A DNA stretch of 64,000 nt. It comes from Massilia agri (lineage in GTDB: Bacteria; Pseudomonadota; Gammaproteobacteria; Burkholderiales; Burkholderiaceae_D). Both the position numbers and the translations under genes were made by a program. Shown in pieces: positions 1-8,082 of the stretch. The stretch is from positions 124,001 through 188,000 of the forward strand of contig NZ_JANUHA010000007.1 in the NCBI RefSeq assembly GCF_024753255.1, in the 5' to 3' direction. The notes beneath the pieces are model-generated. The model worked only from the letters and a program-made list of their open reading frames with translations. It was not told where the DNA came from and did not search any database. Position 1 is the first letter of the stretch, and each line of letters opens with the position of its first letter.

Positions 1-103
1 GCACGGGTGCGCCGCCGGCCATGCCGAAGGCGAAACGTCCGCGCAAGCTGGAGAGAATGCGGGAGAGAAGACTGGGCCGTTCGAAACGGCGATTACTTTC
101 CAT
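1..103 (-). CDS. N-terminal fragment of an unrecognised protein
   Basis: A reading frame on the minus strand starts with ATG at 103 and runs off the left edge of the window, giving 34 residues beginning MESNRRFERPSLLSRILSSL. It is basic and Ser/Leu/Arg-rich at the start, then becomes Gly/Ala-rich (FGMAGGAPV). I do not recognise the family from so little sequence. The 256 bases upstream, to the end of the CinA-like gene, hold no convincing gene and presumably carry its promoter. The start is the only ATG near the edge, but the reading frame cannot be tested further. Confidence 0.4.
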   Translation of the reverse strand, partial: MESNRRFERPSLLSRILSSLRGRFAFGMAGGAPV

Positions 104-359
104 GATGGCTCAACTGGTTTGAATCAATACGCGTGCAATCCCCGCCAACCTGCCTGCCATCCGTGCTGCTGGTTCGATCGAGTGATTGCTCGCGTCAGGT
201 CGCAAAACGCGTGGTGCAAGCTCACTCAGGATTGCACCTCCACAGGTATCATTCCACCACATCAATACGACACGCGCGAGACACGGTTTAACAAATTTGA
301 TGCGCACGAAGCATTTTCGCAAAAAAACAACGGCAGAGTTAGCTCGACGGCATCGAGTC

Positions 360-1145
360 CTACACGGGCCCGATTTCGGCGCCGCGGCGCTCCAGTTCCG
401 AGCGCATCGCGGCGAAGGCGGCCGTCACTTGCGCGGGCTCGCCCTTCACGCCCAGTTCGATGTGGCGGCGCGTTTGCGCATCGCCCACGCTGGGCAGGCT
501 GAAGACCCGCACACCGGGATAGTCCCGCTGCAGTGCTTCCATCAGCGGCGTCAGCGCGGCCTCGGCCGCCTCGAACACCAGCAGCGAACGTTCTTCATGC
601 GCCTCGGCGTGGAACAGATGGGCATAGCGGGTCTCGAGCACCCATTCGATCATCGGCCAGGCCATCACCGGAAAGCCCGGCACGAAGTGATGGTCGCCGA
701 CCGTGAAGCCGGCGATGCGGTTGTAGGGATTCGGGATCAGCTCGGCGCCTTGCGGGAACTCGGCCATCTTGAGGCGCTGCAGGTTGTCGGGGGCGTCGAA
801 GTCGGGCTCCCGCCCTGCTTCGCGCGCCGTCTCGCGGATCCGCTCCTCGATGTTGCGCCGCCCTTCCGGATGCAGCACCAGGGGCAGGCCGAGCGCGGCC
901 GCCGCGCACTGGCGCGTATGGTCGTCGGGCGTGGCGCCGATGCCGCCGCAGCTGAACACGATATCCTTCCCGGCGAAGCTGCGTTGCAGGGTGGCGGTGA
1001 GGCGCGGCGGATCGTCGCCGGCGAATTCGGCCCAGTCGAGCTGCAGGCCGCGCGCGCCGAGCAGCTCGACCACCTTGCTGAAATGCTTGTCCTGGCGCCT
1101 GCCGGACAGGATTTCGTCGCCCACGACGATCAAGCCGAATCCCAT
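360..1145 (-). CDS. CinA-like competence/damage-inducible protein (molybdopterin-binding fold)
   Basis: This 261-residue protein belongs to the MoCF-biosynthesis (MoaB/MogA-like) fold found in the N-terminal half of CinA. The N-terminus GFGLIVVGDEILSGRRQDKH and the later FSCGGIGATPDDHTRQ are the typical phosphate- and pterin-binding-like motifs. NPYNRIAGF and FVPGFPVMAWPMIEW match the rest of the domain. It lacks the C-terminal nicotinamide-nucleotide amidase domain of full-length CinA, so deamidase activity is not expected. Single-domain versions are common and their substrate is uncertain; a pyrophosphatase role has been shown for some CinA N-domains. It is divergent from the downstream AlkD-like gene, with only about 75 bases between the starts. 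Confidence 0.85.
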   Translation of the reverse strand: MGFGLIVVGDEILSGRRQDKHFSKVVELLGARGLQLDWAEFAGDDPPRLTATLQRSFAGKDIVFSCGGIGATPDDHTRQCAAAALGLPLVLHPEGRRNIEERIRETAREAGREPDFDAPDNLQRLKMAEFPQGAELIPNPYNRIAGFTVGDHHFVPGFPVMAWPMIEWVLETRYAHLFHAEAHEERSLLVFEAAEAALTPLMEALQRDYPGVRVFSLPSVGDAQTRRHIELGVKGEPAQVTAAFAAMRSELERRGAEIGPV

Positions 1146-1219
1146 GCGTTCTCCCTATGCCTATCCTTCTTGAACGGCGCAGCCACCGGTCCGGTTGACG
1201 CAGACATTTGACAAGAAAC

Positions 1220-1891
1220 ATGACGACACCCGATCCGCTCGACAGTTTGAAGGCGCGCCTCGCGCAGTTTGCCGACCCCGCACGGGCCGTGTCCATGCGC
1301 GCCTACCAGCGCGACCAGTTCGATTTTCTCGGTGTGGCGACGCCCGCACGGCGCGCGGCAGTGAAGCAATGGGCGCCGCGCCTGCCCTGGCCCGCGCTGC
1401 TGGAACTGGCCGGGCGCCTGTGGGACGAGCCCCTGCGCGAGTACCAGTACGCTGCCATCGACCTGCTCGACCTGCGCCGCAAGGAGCTGCCCCTCGGCGC
1501 CATCGATCCCCTGCTGGCGCTGGCGCGCCGCAAGCCCTGGTGGGAAACGGTCGACGGCATGGCGGGCGTGATCGGCAAGCTGCTGCGTGCACACCGGGCG
1601 GGCGGCGCGCAGGAGATCATGGATGCCGCCCTGCTCGACGACTCCTTCTGGATCCGCCGCATCGCCATGACCCACCAGCTGGGCTGGCGCCTCGAGACCG
1701 ATGAGGCGCGCCTGTTCGGCTATGCCCTGCGCCTGGCGCCCGAACGCGAATTCTTCATCCGCAAGGCGATCGGCTGGGCCCTGCGCGACTATGCCAAATG
1801 GGCGCCGCAGGACGTCGGGCGCTTCGTCGATGCCCACGAAGAGCGGCTGGCCCCGCTCACGGTCCGCGAAGCGCGCAAGCACCTGCGGTAG
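1220..1891 (+). CDS. AlkD-like DNA alkylation repair protein
   Basis: A 223-residue helical-repeat protein of the DNA alkylation repair (AlkC/AlkD, HEAT-like) family, which removes N3- and N7-alkylated bases without flipping them. The recognisable parts are FLGVATPARRAAVKQWAP near residue 40, the run LWDEPLREYQYAAIDLLD, and the DNA-facing stretch KPWWETVDGMAG, followed by LLDDSFWIRRIAMTHQLGW and FFIRKAIGWALRDYAKWAP. Length and motif order fit the family. I chose the ATG at 1220; a TTG four codons upstream (1208) is the alternative. It is divergently transcribed from the CinA-like gene. Confidence 0.88.
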   Translation: MTTPDPLDSLKARLAQFADPARAVSMRAYQRDQFDFLGVATPARRAAVKQWAPRLPWPALLELAGRLWDEPLREYQYAAIDLLDLRRKELPLGAIDPLLALARRKPWWETVDGMAGVIGKLLRAHRAGGAQEIMDAALLDDSFWIRRIAMTHQLGWRLETDEARLFGYALRLAPEREFFIRKAIGWALRDYAKWAPQDVGRFVDAHEERLAPLTVREARKHLR

Positions 1892-1897
1892 GGGGCT

Positions 1898-2707
1898 TCA
1901 GGCCGGCGCCGTCCCCGCGCGCAGCTCGTCCAGGGCGCCCAGGCAGTAATACTGGAACCAGAGCCCGGCGAACAGGAAGATCATGATGTAAAGCCACAGC
2001 GACAGCATGGCCAGGACCGGGAACAGCACGATCGAGATCAAGGCCCCGCCCATCCAGGCGATGCCCGGCAGCGCCCCGGCCAGGCCGGAGGCGAAGCCGA
2101 TCGCCAGCAGCGCGCCGCGGTGGCGGCGCATCAGCTCCCGCCTCTCCTCGGGGCTGGCGTGGGCGGCCAGCGCGTCGTAGCTCATCACGCGCGAAGTCAC
2201 CCAGGCCCACAGGCAGGCCTGCACCAGCCAGGCCAGCGGCGGGACCGCGTACAGCGGCAGCGTGAGGAGCCACAGCACCGCGAACACCGCCGTGCTGCCC
2301 ACGTTGATGCCGACACTGCCGATAAAGGAACCGCCCTGCTTCTTCTCCAGCTTCGGGTACTGGGTATTGCCGACGTGGCGCTCGATCACCGGCATCGCGA
2401 TCACGCCCATGAACAGCAGGGCCGAGGCGATCATCAGGGGCAGCAGCAGCGCGATCGCCAGCAGCGGGATCACCATCACCTTGAGCATGCCCAGGCCGAG
2501 CATGGACAGCATGCTGCCGCTGGTCTGGAAGATCTCGTACTGCGCGAAGGTGCCCTGCAGCCAGTCGAGCAGGGGCTGCAGGCCGGTCCAGAGAACAAAA
2601 CCCCACAGCAGCAGCGACAGCGCCAGCGGCGCGGTCGAGAGGATCAGCATGCGGCGCGAGAACTGGGCGCCGAGGGCGCGCCGGTAAGCCAGGCCGACGC
2701 CCTTCAT
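1898..2707 (-). CDS. EI24 domain membrane protein (CysZ-like)
   Basis: A 269-residue inner-membrane protein with about five to six hydrophobic segments (near residues 20-45, 70-105, 140-170 and 200-255). It matches the EI24/CysZ family, whose best-known bacterial member, CysZ, moves sulfate. No sulfur-assimilation gene lies nearby, so sulfate transport is not supported by context. The ATG at 2707 is preferred because GGAAGG lies eight bases upstream; a TTG at 2722 would extend it by five codons across that ribosome-binding site. It converges on the AlkD-like gene, with six bases between the stop codons. Confidence 0.8.
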   Translation of the reverse strand: MKGVGLAYRRALGAQFSRRMLILSTAPLALSLLLWGFVLWTGLQPLLDWLQGTFAQYEIFQTSGSMLSMLGLGMLKVMVIPLLAIALLLPLMIASALLFMGVIAMPVIERHVGNTQYPKLEKKQGGSFIGSVGINVGSTAVFAVLWLLTLPLYAVPPLAWLVQACLWAWVTSRVMSYDALAAHASPEERRELMRRHRGALLAIGFASGLAGALPGIAWMGGALISIVLFPVLAMLSLWLYIMIFLFAGLWFQYYCLGALDELRAGTAPA

Positions 2708-2857
2708 GGCGCATCCTTCCAAAAATGGTCAGCTCGGGCGCAACTGGTCGGCATCACGGCTCCTTGTCGGGTTTCATTATTTCGGACAGCGCCATTCTAC
2801 GCAAAGCCTTGTGCGATGCACTACAATCGCCCTTCAACTTGAACAACAGGGAATACC

Positions 2858-3214
2858 ATGTCCACCATTACCACTGATTCCGGCCTGCAATACGAAGACA
2901 CCGTCACCGGTAGCGGCGCCGAGGCGAAAGCCGGCCAGCACGTCACCGTCCACTACACCGGCTGGCTGCGCAACGATGACGGCAGCCAGGGCGCCAAGTT
3001 CGATTCGAGCAAGGACCGCAACGACCCCTTCCAGTTCGCGCTGGGCGCCGGCCACGTGATCCGCGGCTGGGATGAAGGCGTGCAGGGCATGAAGGTCGGC
3101 GGCCAGCGCCGCCTGACCATCCCGGCAAGCCTCGGCTACGGCGCGCGCGGGGCCGGCGGCGTGATCCCGCCGAACGCTACCCTGATCTTCGACGTGGAAC
3201 TGCTGGCCGTCTAA
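2858..3214 (+). CDS. FKBP-type peptidyl-prolyl cis-trans isomerase
   Basis: A 118-residue single-domain FKBP that accelerates proline isomerisation during folding. The canonical FKBP elements are all present: VTVHYTGWL near residue 30, FDSSKDRNDPFQFALGAGHVI with the active-site Asp/Phe, GWDEGVQGMKVGGQRRLTIP, and LGYGARGAGGVIPPNATLIF near the C-terminus. There is no signal peptide, so it is cytoplasmic. The start is supported by AGGGA seven bases upstream. A candidate -10 box TACAAT lies at 2822-2827. After the stop, a GC-rich hairpin (about 3225-3244) without a T-run may end the message. Confidence 0.95.
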   Translation: MSTITTDSGLQYEDTVTGSGAEAKAGQHVTVHYTGWLRNDDGSQGAKFDSSKDRNDPFQFALGAGHVIRGWDEGVQGMKVGGQRRLTIPASLGYGARGAGGVIPPNATLIFDVELLAV

Positions 3215-3352
3215 GACTCCCCTGGCGGCGCCGAGCGGCGCCGCTTGAGCATCCCCTCTAAAGTGCGCCCGGATTCCCGGCGTACGCTCTCCTCCTGCGC
3301 TAAGATGCCTGCGCATAATATATTGCCAACGCAACCAACCACAGGAGTACTC

Positions 3353-3607
3353 ATGAGCTTGCAAGAACAGTTCGCCCAGGCCCAGGCCGAATCCAAGAAT
3401 CTGCCGGAACGCCCGGACAACATGACCTTGCTGAAGATTTACGCGCTGTACAAGCAGGGCTCGAGCGGCGACGCCACCGGCGAGCGCCCCGGCATGACCG
3501 ACTTCGTCAACCGCGCCAAGTTCGACGCCTGGGCCGCCCTGAAGGGCACCTCCCAGGAAGACGCGATGCAGCAGTACATCGACCTGATCGAGGAACTGAA
3601 GGGCTGA
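3353..3607 (+). CDS. Acyl-CoA-binding protein
   Basis: An 84-residue acyl-CoA-binding protein, the usual length for the stand-alone family. The signature LLKIYALYKQGSSGDATGERPGM and the later KFDAWAALKGTSQEDAMQQY carry the Tyr and Lys residues that hold the CoA phosphate and adenine. It buffers and carries long-chain acyl-CoA esters in the cytoplasm. GGAG sits six bases before the ATG. It is a single gene, ending at a clear terminator. Bacterial ACBPs are patchily distributed but common in Burkholderiales. Confidence 0.95.
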   Translation: MSLQEQFAQAQAESKNLPERPDNMTLLKIYALYKQGSSGDATGERPGMTDFVNRAKFDAWAALKGTSQEDAMQQYIDLIEELKG

Positions 3608-3628
3608 GCCTTGTAGCTCCCCTCATGG

Positions 3629-3658
3629 ACGGCCACCTGCGGGTGGCCGTTGTTTTTC
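3629..3658 (+). terminator. Rho-independent terminator of the acyl-CoA-binding protein gene
   Basis: A GACGGCCACC / GGTGGCCGT stem with a TGCG loop, followed by TGTTTTT. It sits 20 bases after the stop codon. Confidence 0.85.
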
Positions 3659-3797
3659 GTAGGGTGGGCGGGTCTCCCGCCCACGCGGTCGACTCCCCTT
3701 CGAACAGCGATACGGCAATTCCGAAGCTGGTTGAACGCGTGGGCGGCATTGACATCGCTGGCTGCTCACACAATCCGGTGGAGCCGCGCCACCCTAC
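3659..3797. repeat. REP-like intergenic element with GTAGGGTGG ends
   Basis: The element begins GTAGGGTGGGCGGG and ends CGCGCCACCCTAC, so its ends are inverted copies. Inside are a small GGGCGGG/CCCGCCC hairpin and the string GTTGAACGCG. The copy at 11652-11751 has the same terminal inverted repeats and the same GTTGAACGCG core. The right end overlaps the stop codon of the PHA-granule gene: its TAG is the TAG of GTAGGGTGG. Confidence 0.7.
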
Positions 3798-4075
3798 GCC
3801 GGAACGAAGACTTTCCGCATCTTCTCCGCCACCTTGGCCTCGATGGCCGGGGCGAACGCACCCATGAAGAAGCCCAGCCGGATGCGCATCGCGGCGCGCT
3901 GGTCTTCCAGGGTCAGGGCACCCTCCACCCCGCTGCGCTCGAAGCGCAGGACGTCGCCATCCCATTTGCATGCCAGGCCATATTCCGTGGCGATGCGCTG
4001 GGCCACCTGCTGGGCCGCGTCGCGCGCCTGTTCCGGGCTCAGGTTATGTTCCTGGACGATGCTGATTTCCGACAT
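3794..4075 (-). CDS. Polyhydroxyalkanoic acid system family protein
   Basis: A 93-residue protein of the PHA granule-region family (PHA_gran_rgn). The family pattern is visible in ISIVQEHNLSPEQARDAAQQ, WDGDVLRFERSGVEGAL and the C-terminal FMGAFAPAIEAKVAEKMRKV. Members are found beside PHA synthesis genes and are thought to associate with storage granules; the exact role is not established. Start: ATG at 4075 with GGAAA upstream, rather than the 11-codon-longer alternative at 4108. The stop codon lies inside the REP-like element at 3659-3797. A PHA depolymerase gene lies 4 kb away, fitting an organism that stores PHA. Confidence 0.8.
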   Translation of the reverse strand: MSEISIVQEHNLSPEQARDAAQQVAQRIATEYGLACKWDGDVLRFERSGVEGALTLEDQRAAMRIRLGFFMGAFAPAIEAKVAEKMRKVFVPA

Positions 4076-4254
4076 GGAGTCTGTTTCCTTCAATCTGTTG
4101 CAAGACAATCCGCAATGATGCCACCTGGAAGCGGACTAAGCCAGTCCAACGGTGTTGCCCGCTCTTCAATATAGATCAATTGACTTTCGTCAATGTCCAC
4201 GCCGCCCGGCGCGCGACCATGGTCATGCCGCCCGACATTTCGCAAGGAGCCGTC

Positions 4255-5796
4255 ATGGAACCAGGTCCCCTCCTGCCCGACGCACTGGCCACGCCCGATC
4301 GTGACCAGCCGCCGGCCCGCCCCATTCCCACGCCCAGCGCGCCCTATATGCAGCAGCACCGCGCCGCCCGGCTGCTCGAGCAACCCCTGCTTCCCGACAC
4401 CGGGCCGCAGCCGGCATCAAGCACCGCGGCAAACTCCGAGGCCGGCACCGGCGGGGACGACGCCGCAGCCGAGCCCCCCGCCCTGCCCCAGGCCTTCGGC
4501 GCGCGCGTGCTGATGTGGAAACAGGATCCGACGGTCGGCGAGATCGGCACCCGGCGCGCCTGGCTGCCCGGCCCGGTGCTGGCCGGCCCGCGCGACGCCC
4601 GCATCGCGCCGGGCGCACCCGGCATCGACCCGGTCGAGCCGAACGCCTTCGGCGACTTCGTGACCCGACCCGACACTCCACAGTTCGACGCTGTTCATAC
4701 CTTCGCCGTGGTGCGCCAGACCCTGACCATGTACCAGCGCGCCCTGCTGGCCGCGGGCCTGGACATGCCCCTGCCCTGGCAGTGGAACACCAGCATGGAC
4801 ACCCGCCCCCTGATGCTCTTCCCGCACGGCCTGCCGAACGTGATGAACGCCTTCTACAGCCGTACCCAGGGCTGCCTGAAGTTCGGCGACTTCGTGCCCA
4901 GCCTGGAGCCGGCCGGAGCCGGCGCAACCGAACCGGAGCGGGTCTACACCTGCCGCTCCTTCGACATCGTGGCCCACGAGACCGCCCATGCGGTGCTGGA
5001 CGGCCTCAAGCCCCAATGGCTGCTGGCCGACGCCCCGCCCCAGACCGGCGGCCTGCACGAAGCCTTCGGCGACCTGACCGCGATCTTCCTGGCCCTGTCG
5101 CAGCTCGACCTGTGCGAGGCCGTGATCGCCCAGACCCGGGCCCAGCTGCACGACAAGAGTTTTTTGTCCGACGTGGCCGAGCAGTTCGGCCTGGCGCTGG
5201 GCTCGACGGTGGGCCTGCGCAACGCCGACAACGACCTGACGCTCAGCCAGGCCGGCACCCAGGTGCACGCGATCTCCCAGGTCTTCACCGGCGCCGTGTA
5301 CGACGTGCTGGCCGATATGTTCGCCTACGAGCGCAATCCCGTGCTGGACGACTGCGCCGCCGTGCTGCACCGGGTGGCGGCCTACCTGCGCGGCCTGCTG
5401 CTGCGCGCCCTGATCGCCGCCCCCGACAGCGCCGCCAGCTATGCCGACGTGGTCAACGAGATGCTGCGCCTGGTGGTCGAGGACGGCAAGCCGGCCGCCT
5501 ACGCCGGCTTCATCCACAACCAGTTCGCGCGCCGCGACGTGGTCGAGGCGCCGGGCCAGGCCTCGGCTGCGACGGCGGTCCCGGGCGTCGACAAACTGGC
5601 GCCGAAGGTCTGCGACAAGGCGGGCGCCCGCCAGGACCGGCGCGCCTGCTGCGGCACCATGAACCTGCCCGAGTACTACCGGATGGACCGGGCACTGGAC
5701 GCCGAGGCGCGCGCGCTGGCGCTCTGGTGCGGCGCGAACGGCCGCCTGGCCGAGTGCGTGGCGCCGCCGGTGGCGCTCGCCCCGGAACAGCCATGA
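4255..5796 (+). CDS. Thermolysin-like (M4-type) zinc metallopeptidase
   Basis: A 513-residue protein with a complete gluzincin zinc site: FDIVAHETAHAVLDGLKPQW (HEXXH, His241-Glu242-His245), then GGLHEAFGD with the third ligand Glu269. A thermolysin-like QVHAISQVF (His338) matches the transition-state histidine of M4 peptidases (VHINSGI in thermolysin). No signal peptide is visible, and the first 100 residues are Pro/Ala-rich, perhaps a propeptide. The C-terminal third has a Cys-rich patch (KVCDKAG...RRACCG). The start at 4255 is chosen for AAGGAG seven bases upstream. Its stop overlaps the start of the emfourin-like gene (ATGA), as in protealysin loci. The substrate is unknown. Confidence 0.85.
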   Translation: MEPGPLLPDALATPDRDQPPARPIPTPSAPYMQQHRAARLLEQPLLPDTGPQPASSTAANSEAGTGGDDAAAEPPALPQAFGARVLMWKQDPTVGEIGTRRAWLPGPVLAGPRDARIAPGAPGIDPVEPNAFGDFVTRPDTPQFDAVHTFAVVRQTLTMYQRALLAAGLDMPLPWQWNTSMDTRPLMLFPHGLPNVMNAFYSRTQGCLKFGDFVPSLEPAGAGATEPERVYTCRSFDIVAHETAHAVLDGLKPQWLLADAPPQTGGLHEAFGDLTAIFLALSQLDLCEAVIAQTRAQLHDKSFLSDVAEQFGLALGSTVGLRNADNDLTLSQAGTQVHAISQVFTGAVYDVLADMFAYERNPVLDDCAAVLHRVAAYLRGLLLRALIAAPDSAASYADVVNEMLRLVVEDGKPAAYAGFIHNQFARRDVVEAPGQASAATAVPGVDKLAPKVCDKAGARQDRRACCGTMNLPEYYRMDRALDAEARALALWCGANGRLAECVAPPVALAPEQP

Positions 5797-6068
5797 AGAT
5801 CAGCGCACGCGCCTGCGGCGGCTTCGCCGGACTCGCCCAAGCCTACGACCTCGACACCGCCGCCCACCCGGACGGCGGCGAGCTCGAAGGCCTCCTCGGG
5901 CGGCTCGACTTCTTCTCGGCAGCGCCCGCCTGCCCGGTCGGCGCCGACCTGCCGCGCTGGGAGATCACGGTCGAGGACGGGCAGCGCTGCCACACGGTCT
6001 TCATGCGCGAGGACGGCAGCGGCGGCGACTGGCAGACCCTGCTCGACCGCCTGCGCGCCAGCGCCTGA
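5793..6068 (+). CDS. Emfourin-like proteinaceous inhibitor of the upstream metallopeptidase
   Basis: A 91-residue reading frame starting at the ATGA overlap with the peptidase gene. It begins MKISARACGGFAGLAQAYDL; the GGFAGL near the N-terminus, a mid-region LDFFSAAPACPVGADLPRWE, a WEITVEDGQRCHTV strand and a C-terminal LLDRLR are the pattern of the emfourin family. These small proteins inhibit protealysin-like M4 peptidases and are encoded next to them. No signal peptide is present, so both partners should meet in the cytoplasm. Translational coupling would keep peptidase and inhibitor in step. The family call rests on motif pattern and context, without an alignment. Confidence 0.75.
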   Translation: MKISARACGGFAGLAQAYDLDTAAHPDGGELEGLLGRLDFFSAAPACPVGADLPRWEITVEDGQRCHTVFMREDGSGGDWQTLLDRLRASA

Positions 6069-6251
6069 GGGGGGTTCAACGGTCCGCGCGGTGCCAGCCG
6101 CGCGCCGCGCAATGCATTTGCTTATATATATTGTGTATGAAGGTCAATTTGAAGGAAACGCCGAATTGCCCTAAAATACAGTGCTTTGCCATGTCCCGTC
6201 GGCCCAGTCAGCGCCCGGCGCTGCGACCCAATAAACACTAATAGGACTGTT

Positions 6252-6575
6252 ATGACCCACGTTGTCACCGAATCGTGCATCCGTTGTCGTTACACCGACT
6301 GCGTCGATGTATGCCCGGTAGATTGTTTCCGGGAAGGCCCGAATTTCCTCGCCATCGACCCTGACGAGTGCATCGACTGCGCCGTCTGCGTGGCCGAGTG
6401 CCCGGTGAACGCGATCTACGCGGAAGAAGACGTGCCGTCGGACCAGCAGCAATTCATCAAGATCAACGCGGACCTCGCGCGCTTCTGGCCGTCGATCACC
6501 AAGACCAAGCCGGCGCTGCCAGACGCCGAAGAGTGGAAAGACGTCAAGGACAAGCTGGACCAGCTGGCCCGCTGA
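6252..6575 (+). CDS. fdxA: FdxA-type 7Fe ferredoxin
   Basis: A 107-residue ferredoxin carrying one [3Fe-4S] and one [4Fe-4S] cluster. [20 protein letters not shown] and [18 protein letters not shown] supply the ligand cysteines. The C-terminal helical tail ending [14 protein letters not shown] is typical of the proteobacterial FdxA group. It lies 110 bases upstream of a ferredoxin-NADP reductase gene on the same strand, its likely electron partner. The start has AGGA upstream. The 180-base upstream gap is unusually AT-rich around 6117-6145 (TTTGCTTATATATATTG) and probably holds the promoter. Confidence 0.95.
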   Translation: MTHVVTESCIRCRYTDCVDVCPVDCFREGPNFLAIDPDECIDCAVCVAECPVNAIYAEEDVPSDQQQFIKINADLARFWPSITKTKPALPDAEEWKDVKDKLDQLAR

Positions 6576-6684
6576 AGCCGGCGGACGTCCGGCCCGCCGG
6601 GCCGGCGTCTGCGGCAGTTCTTCAATCGTGGCACACTGGCTGCCACCGTCCCACTCATACCCCATTCCAAAGAAAGACAAGCGC

Positions 6685-7782
6685 ATGACTATCAGTGCCT
6701 CCCACGAAGCGGGCAGCATCGCTCCCAACAGCTCCTTCGCCGGCGCGATCGACGCCGACGCCGTCATCATCGGCGCCGGTCCGGTCGGCCTGTTCCAGGT
6801 CTTCGAACTCGGCCTGCTCGAGATCAAGGCCCACGTCATCGACTCGCTGCCGGCCGTCGGCGGCCAGTGCGTGGAACTCTACCCTGACAAGCCGATCTAC
6901 GACATCCCGGCCGTGCCGGTGTGCACCGGCCAGGAACTGACCGACAACCTGCTCAAGCAGATCGAGCCCTTCGAGCCGACCTTCCACCTGGGCCAGGAAG
7001 TCACCACGGTGCAGCGCCGCGAAGACGGCCGCTTCAACGTCGAGACCTCGATCGGCACCCGTTTCATCACGAAAACCATCTTCATCGCCGCCGGCGTGGG
7101 TTCCTTCCAGGCCCGCACGATGAAGGTCGACGGCATCGAGAAGTTCGAGAACAGCCAGCTGTTCTACCGTGTGAAAGACCCGGCACTGTTCGAAGGCAAG
7201 AACCTGGTCATCTGCGGCGGCGGCGACTCCGCCCTCGACTGGGCCCTGAACTTCGTCGGCAAGGCCGAGTCGGTCGTGCTGCTGCACCGCCGCGAGGACT
7301 TCCGCGCCGCCCCGGCTTCGGTCGCCAAGATGAAAGCCCTGTGCGACGAGTACGAGATGCAGCTGATCATCGGCCAGGTCACCGGCTTCGATGAAGCGGA
7401 CGGCAAGCTGTCGGAAGTGAAGGTCACCGGCGCCGACGGCGTCACCCGCCGCGTGCCGCTGGACATGCTGCTGGTCTTCTTCGGCCTGTCGCCGAAGCTC
7501 GGCCCGATCGCCGAATGGGGCCTGGACATCGAGCGCAAGCAGCTGAAAGTCATGGACACCGAGAAGTTCGAGACCAATGTCCCGGGCATCTTCGCGGTGG
7601 GTGACATCAACACCTACCCGGGCAAGAAGAAGCTGATCCTGTCGGGCTTCCACGAAGCCGCGCTGGCCGCCTTCGGCGCCGCGCCCTACATCTTCCCGGA
7701 CAAGAAGATCCACATGCAGTACACGACGACCTCGCCGAAACTGCACAAGATCCTCGGCGTCGAGACCCCGGTCTTCGACTGA
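6685..7782 (+). CDS. Ferredoxin-NADP(+) reductase, thioredoxin-reductase-like type
   Basis: A 365-residue flavoprotein without the redox-active CxxC of thioredoxin reductase. The FAD site is [35 protein letters not shown] follows; the NADPH site is [18 protein letters not shown]; the C-terminal FAD contact is [18 protein letters not shown]. This combination marks the type 2 ferredoxin-NADP reductases. It transfers electrons between NADPH and ferredoxin, presumably the FdxA encoded just upstream. The ATG at 6685 is preferred to an upstream in-frame ATG at 6628, because homologues begin close to the FAD motif. A strong terminator follows. Confidence 0.9.
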   Translation: MTISASHEAGSIAPNSSFAGAIDADAVIIGAGPVGLFQVFELGLLEIKAHVIDSLPAVGGQCVELYPDKPIYDIPAVPVCTGQELTDNLLKQIEPFEPTFHLGQEVTTVQRREDGRFNVETSIGTRFITKTIFIAAGVGSFQARTMKVDGIEKFENSQLFYRVKDPALFEGKNLVICGGGDSALDWALNFVGKAESVVLLHRREDFRAAPASVAKMKALCDEYEMQLIIGQVTGFDEADGKLSEVKVTGADGVTRRVPLDMLLVFFGLSPKLGPIAEWGLDIERKQLKVMDTEKFETNVPGIFAVGDINTYPGKKKLILSGFHEAALAAFGAAPYIFPDKKIHMQYTTTSPKLHKILGVETPVFD

Positions 7783-7799
7783 TCCCGAAGCGCTTCCTG

Positions 7800-7836
7800 A
7801 AAAAGCCGCCCCGCGCAAGCCGGGCGGCTTTTTTGT
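7800..7836 (+). terminator. Rho-independent terminator after the reductase gene
   Basis: An AAAAGCCGCCC / GGGCGGCTTTTTT stem closes around CGCGCAAGC and ends in a T-run, 18 bases past the stop codon. Confidence 0.9.
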
Positions 7837-7982
7837 TGCCTGTGAGCCTTGTTCAGTAAGTGCGAAGCGACGAAGTCCGGCTAACGCACCGCGCTTTCGG
7901 TTTATGTGGGACGCCTCACCGAAGCCGCTTGCACAAATATGCTACAAGTGAGCCATGGGTTCCGGGGTGTGAAAACGACTGT

Positions 7983-8012
7983 TTCCACAAGTAAATGACT
8001 ATCCCCTATAAT
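7983..8012 (+). promoter_or_regulatory. Candidate promoter of phaZ
   Basis: A perfect -10 box TATAAT at 8007-8012 is preceded, 18 bases upstream, by a weak -35 TTCCAC. The rest of the 300-base gap 7783-8082 contains the preceding terminator and no convincing gene. Confidence 0.5.
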
Positions 8013-8082
8013 TGATGAATCCATTGCGCAAACGATTGCGACATGCGTGTAGACGACGCGCTCCAAAAAGAAGGAATTATTT

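Noticed and set aside
104..359. 70-codon minus-strand frame (110-322) in the first gap
   Set aside because: No ribosome-binding site, no motif, odd composition; likely promoter and 3' region only.
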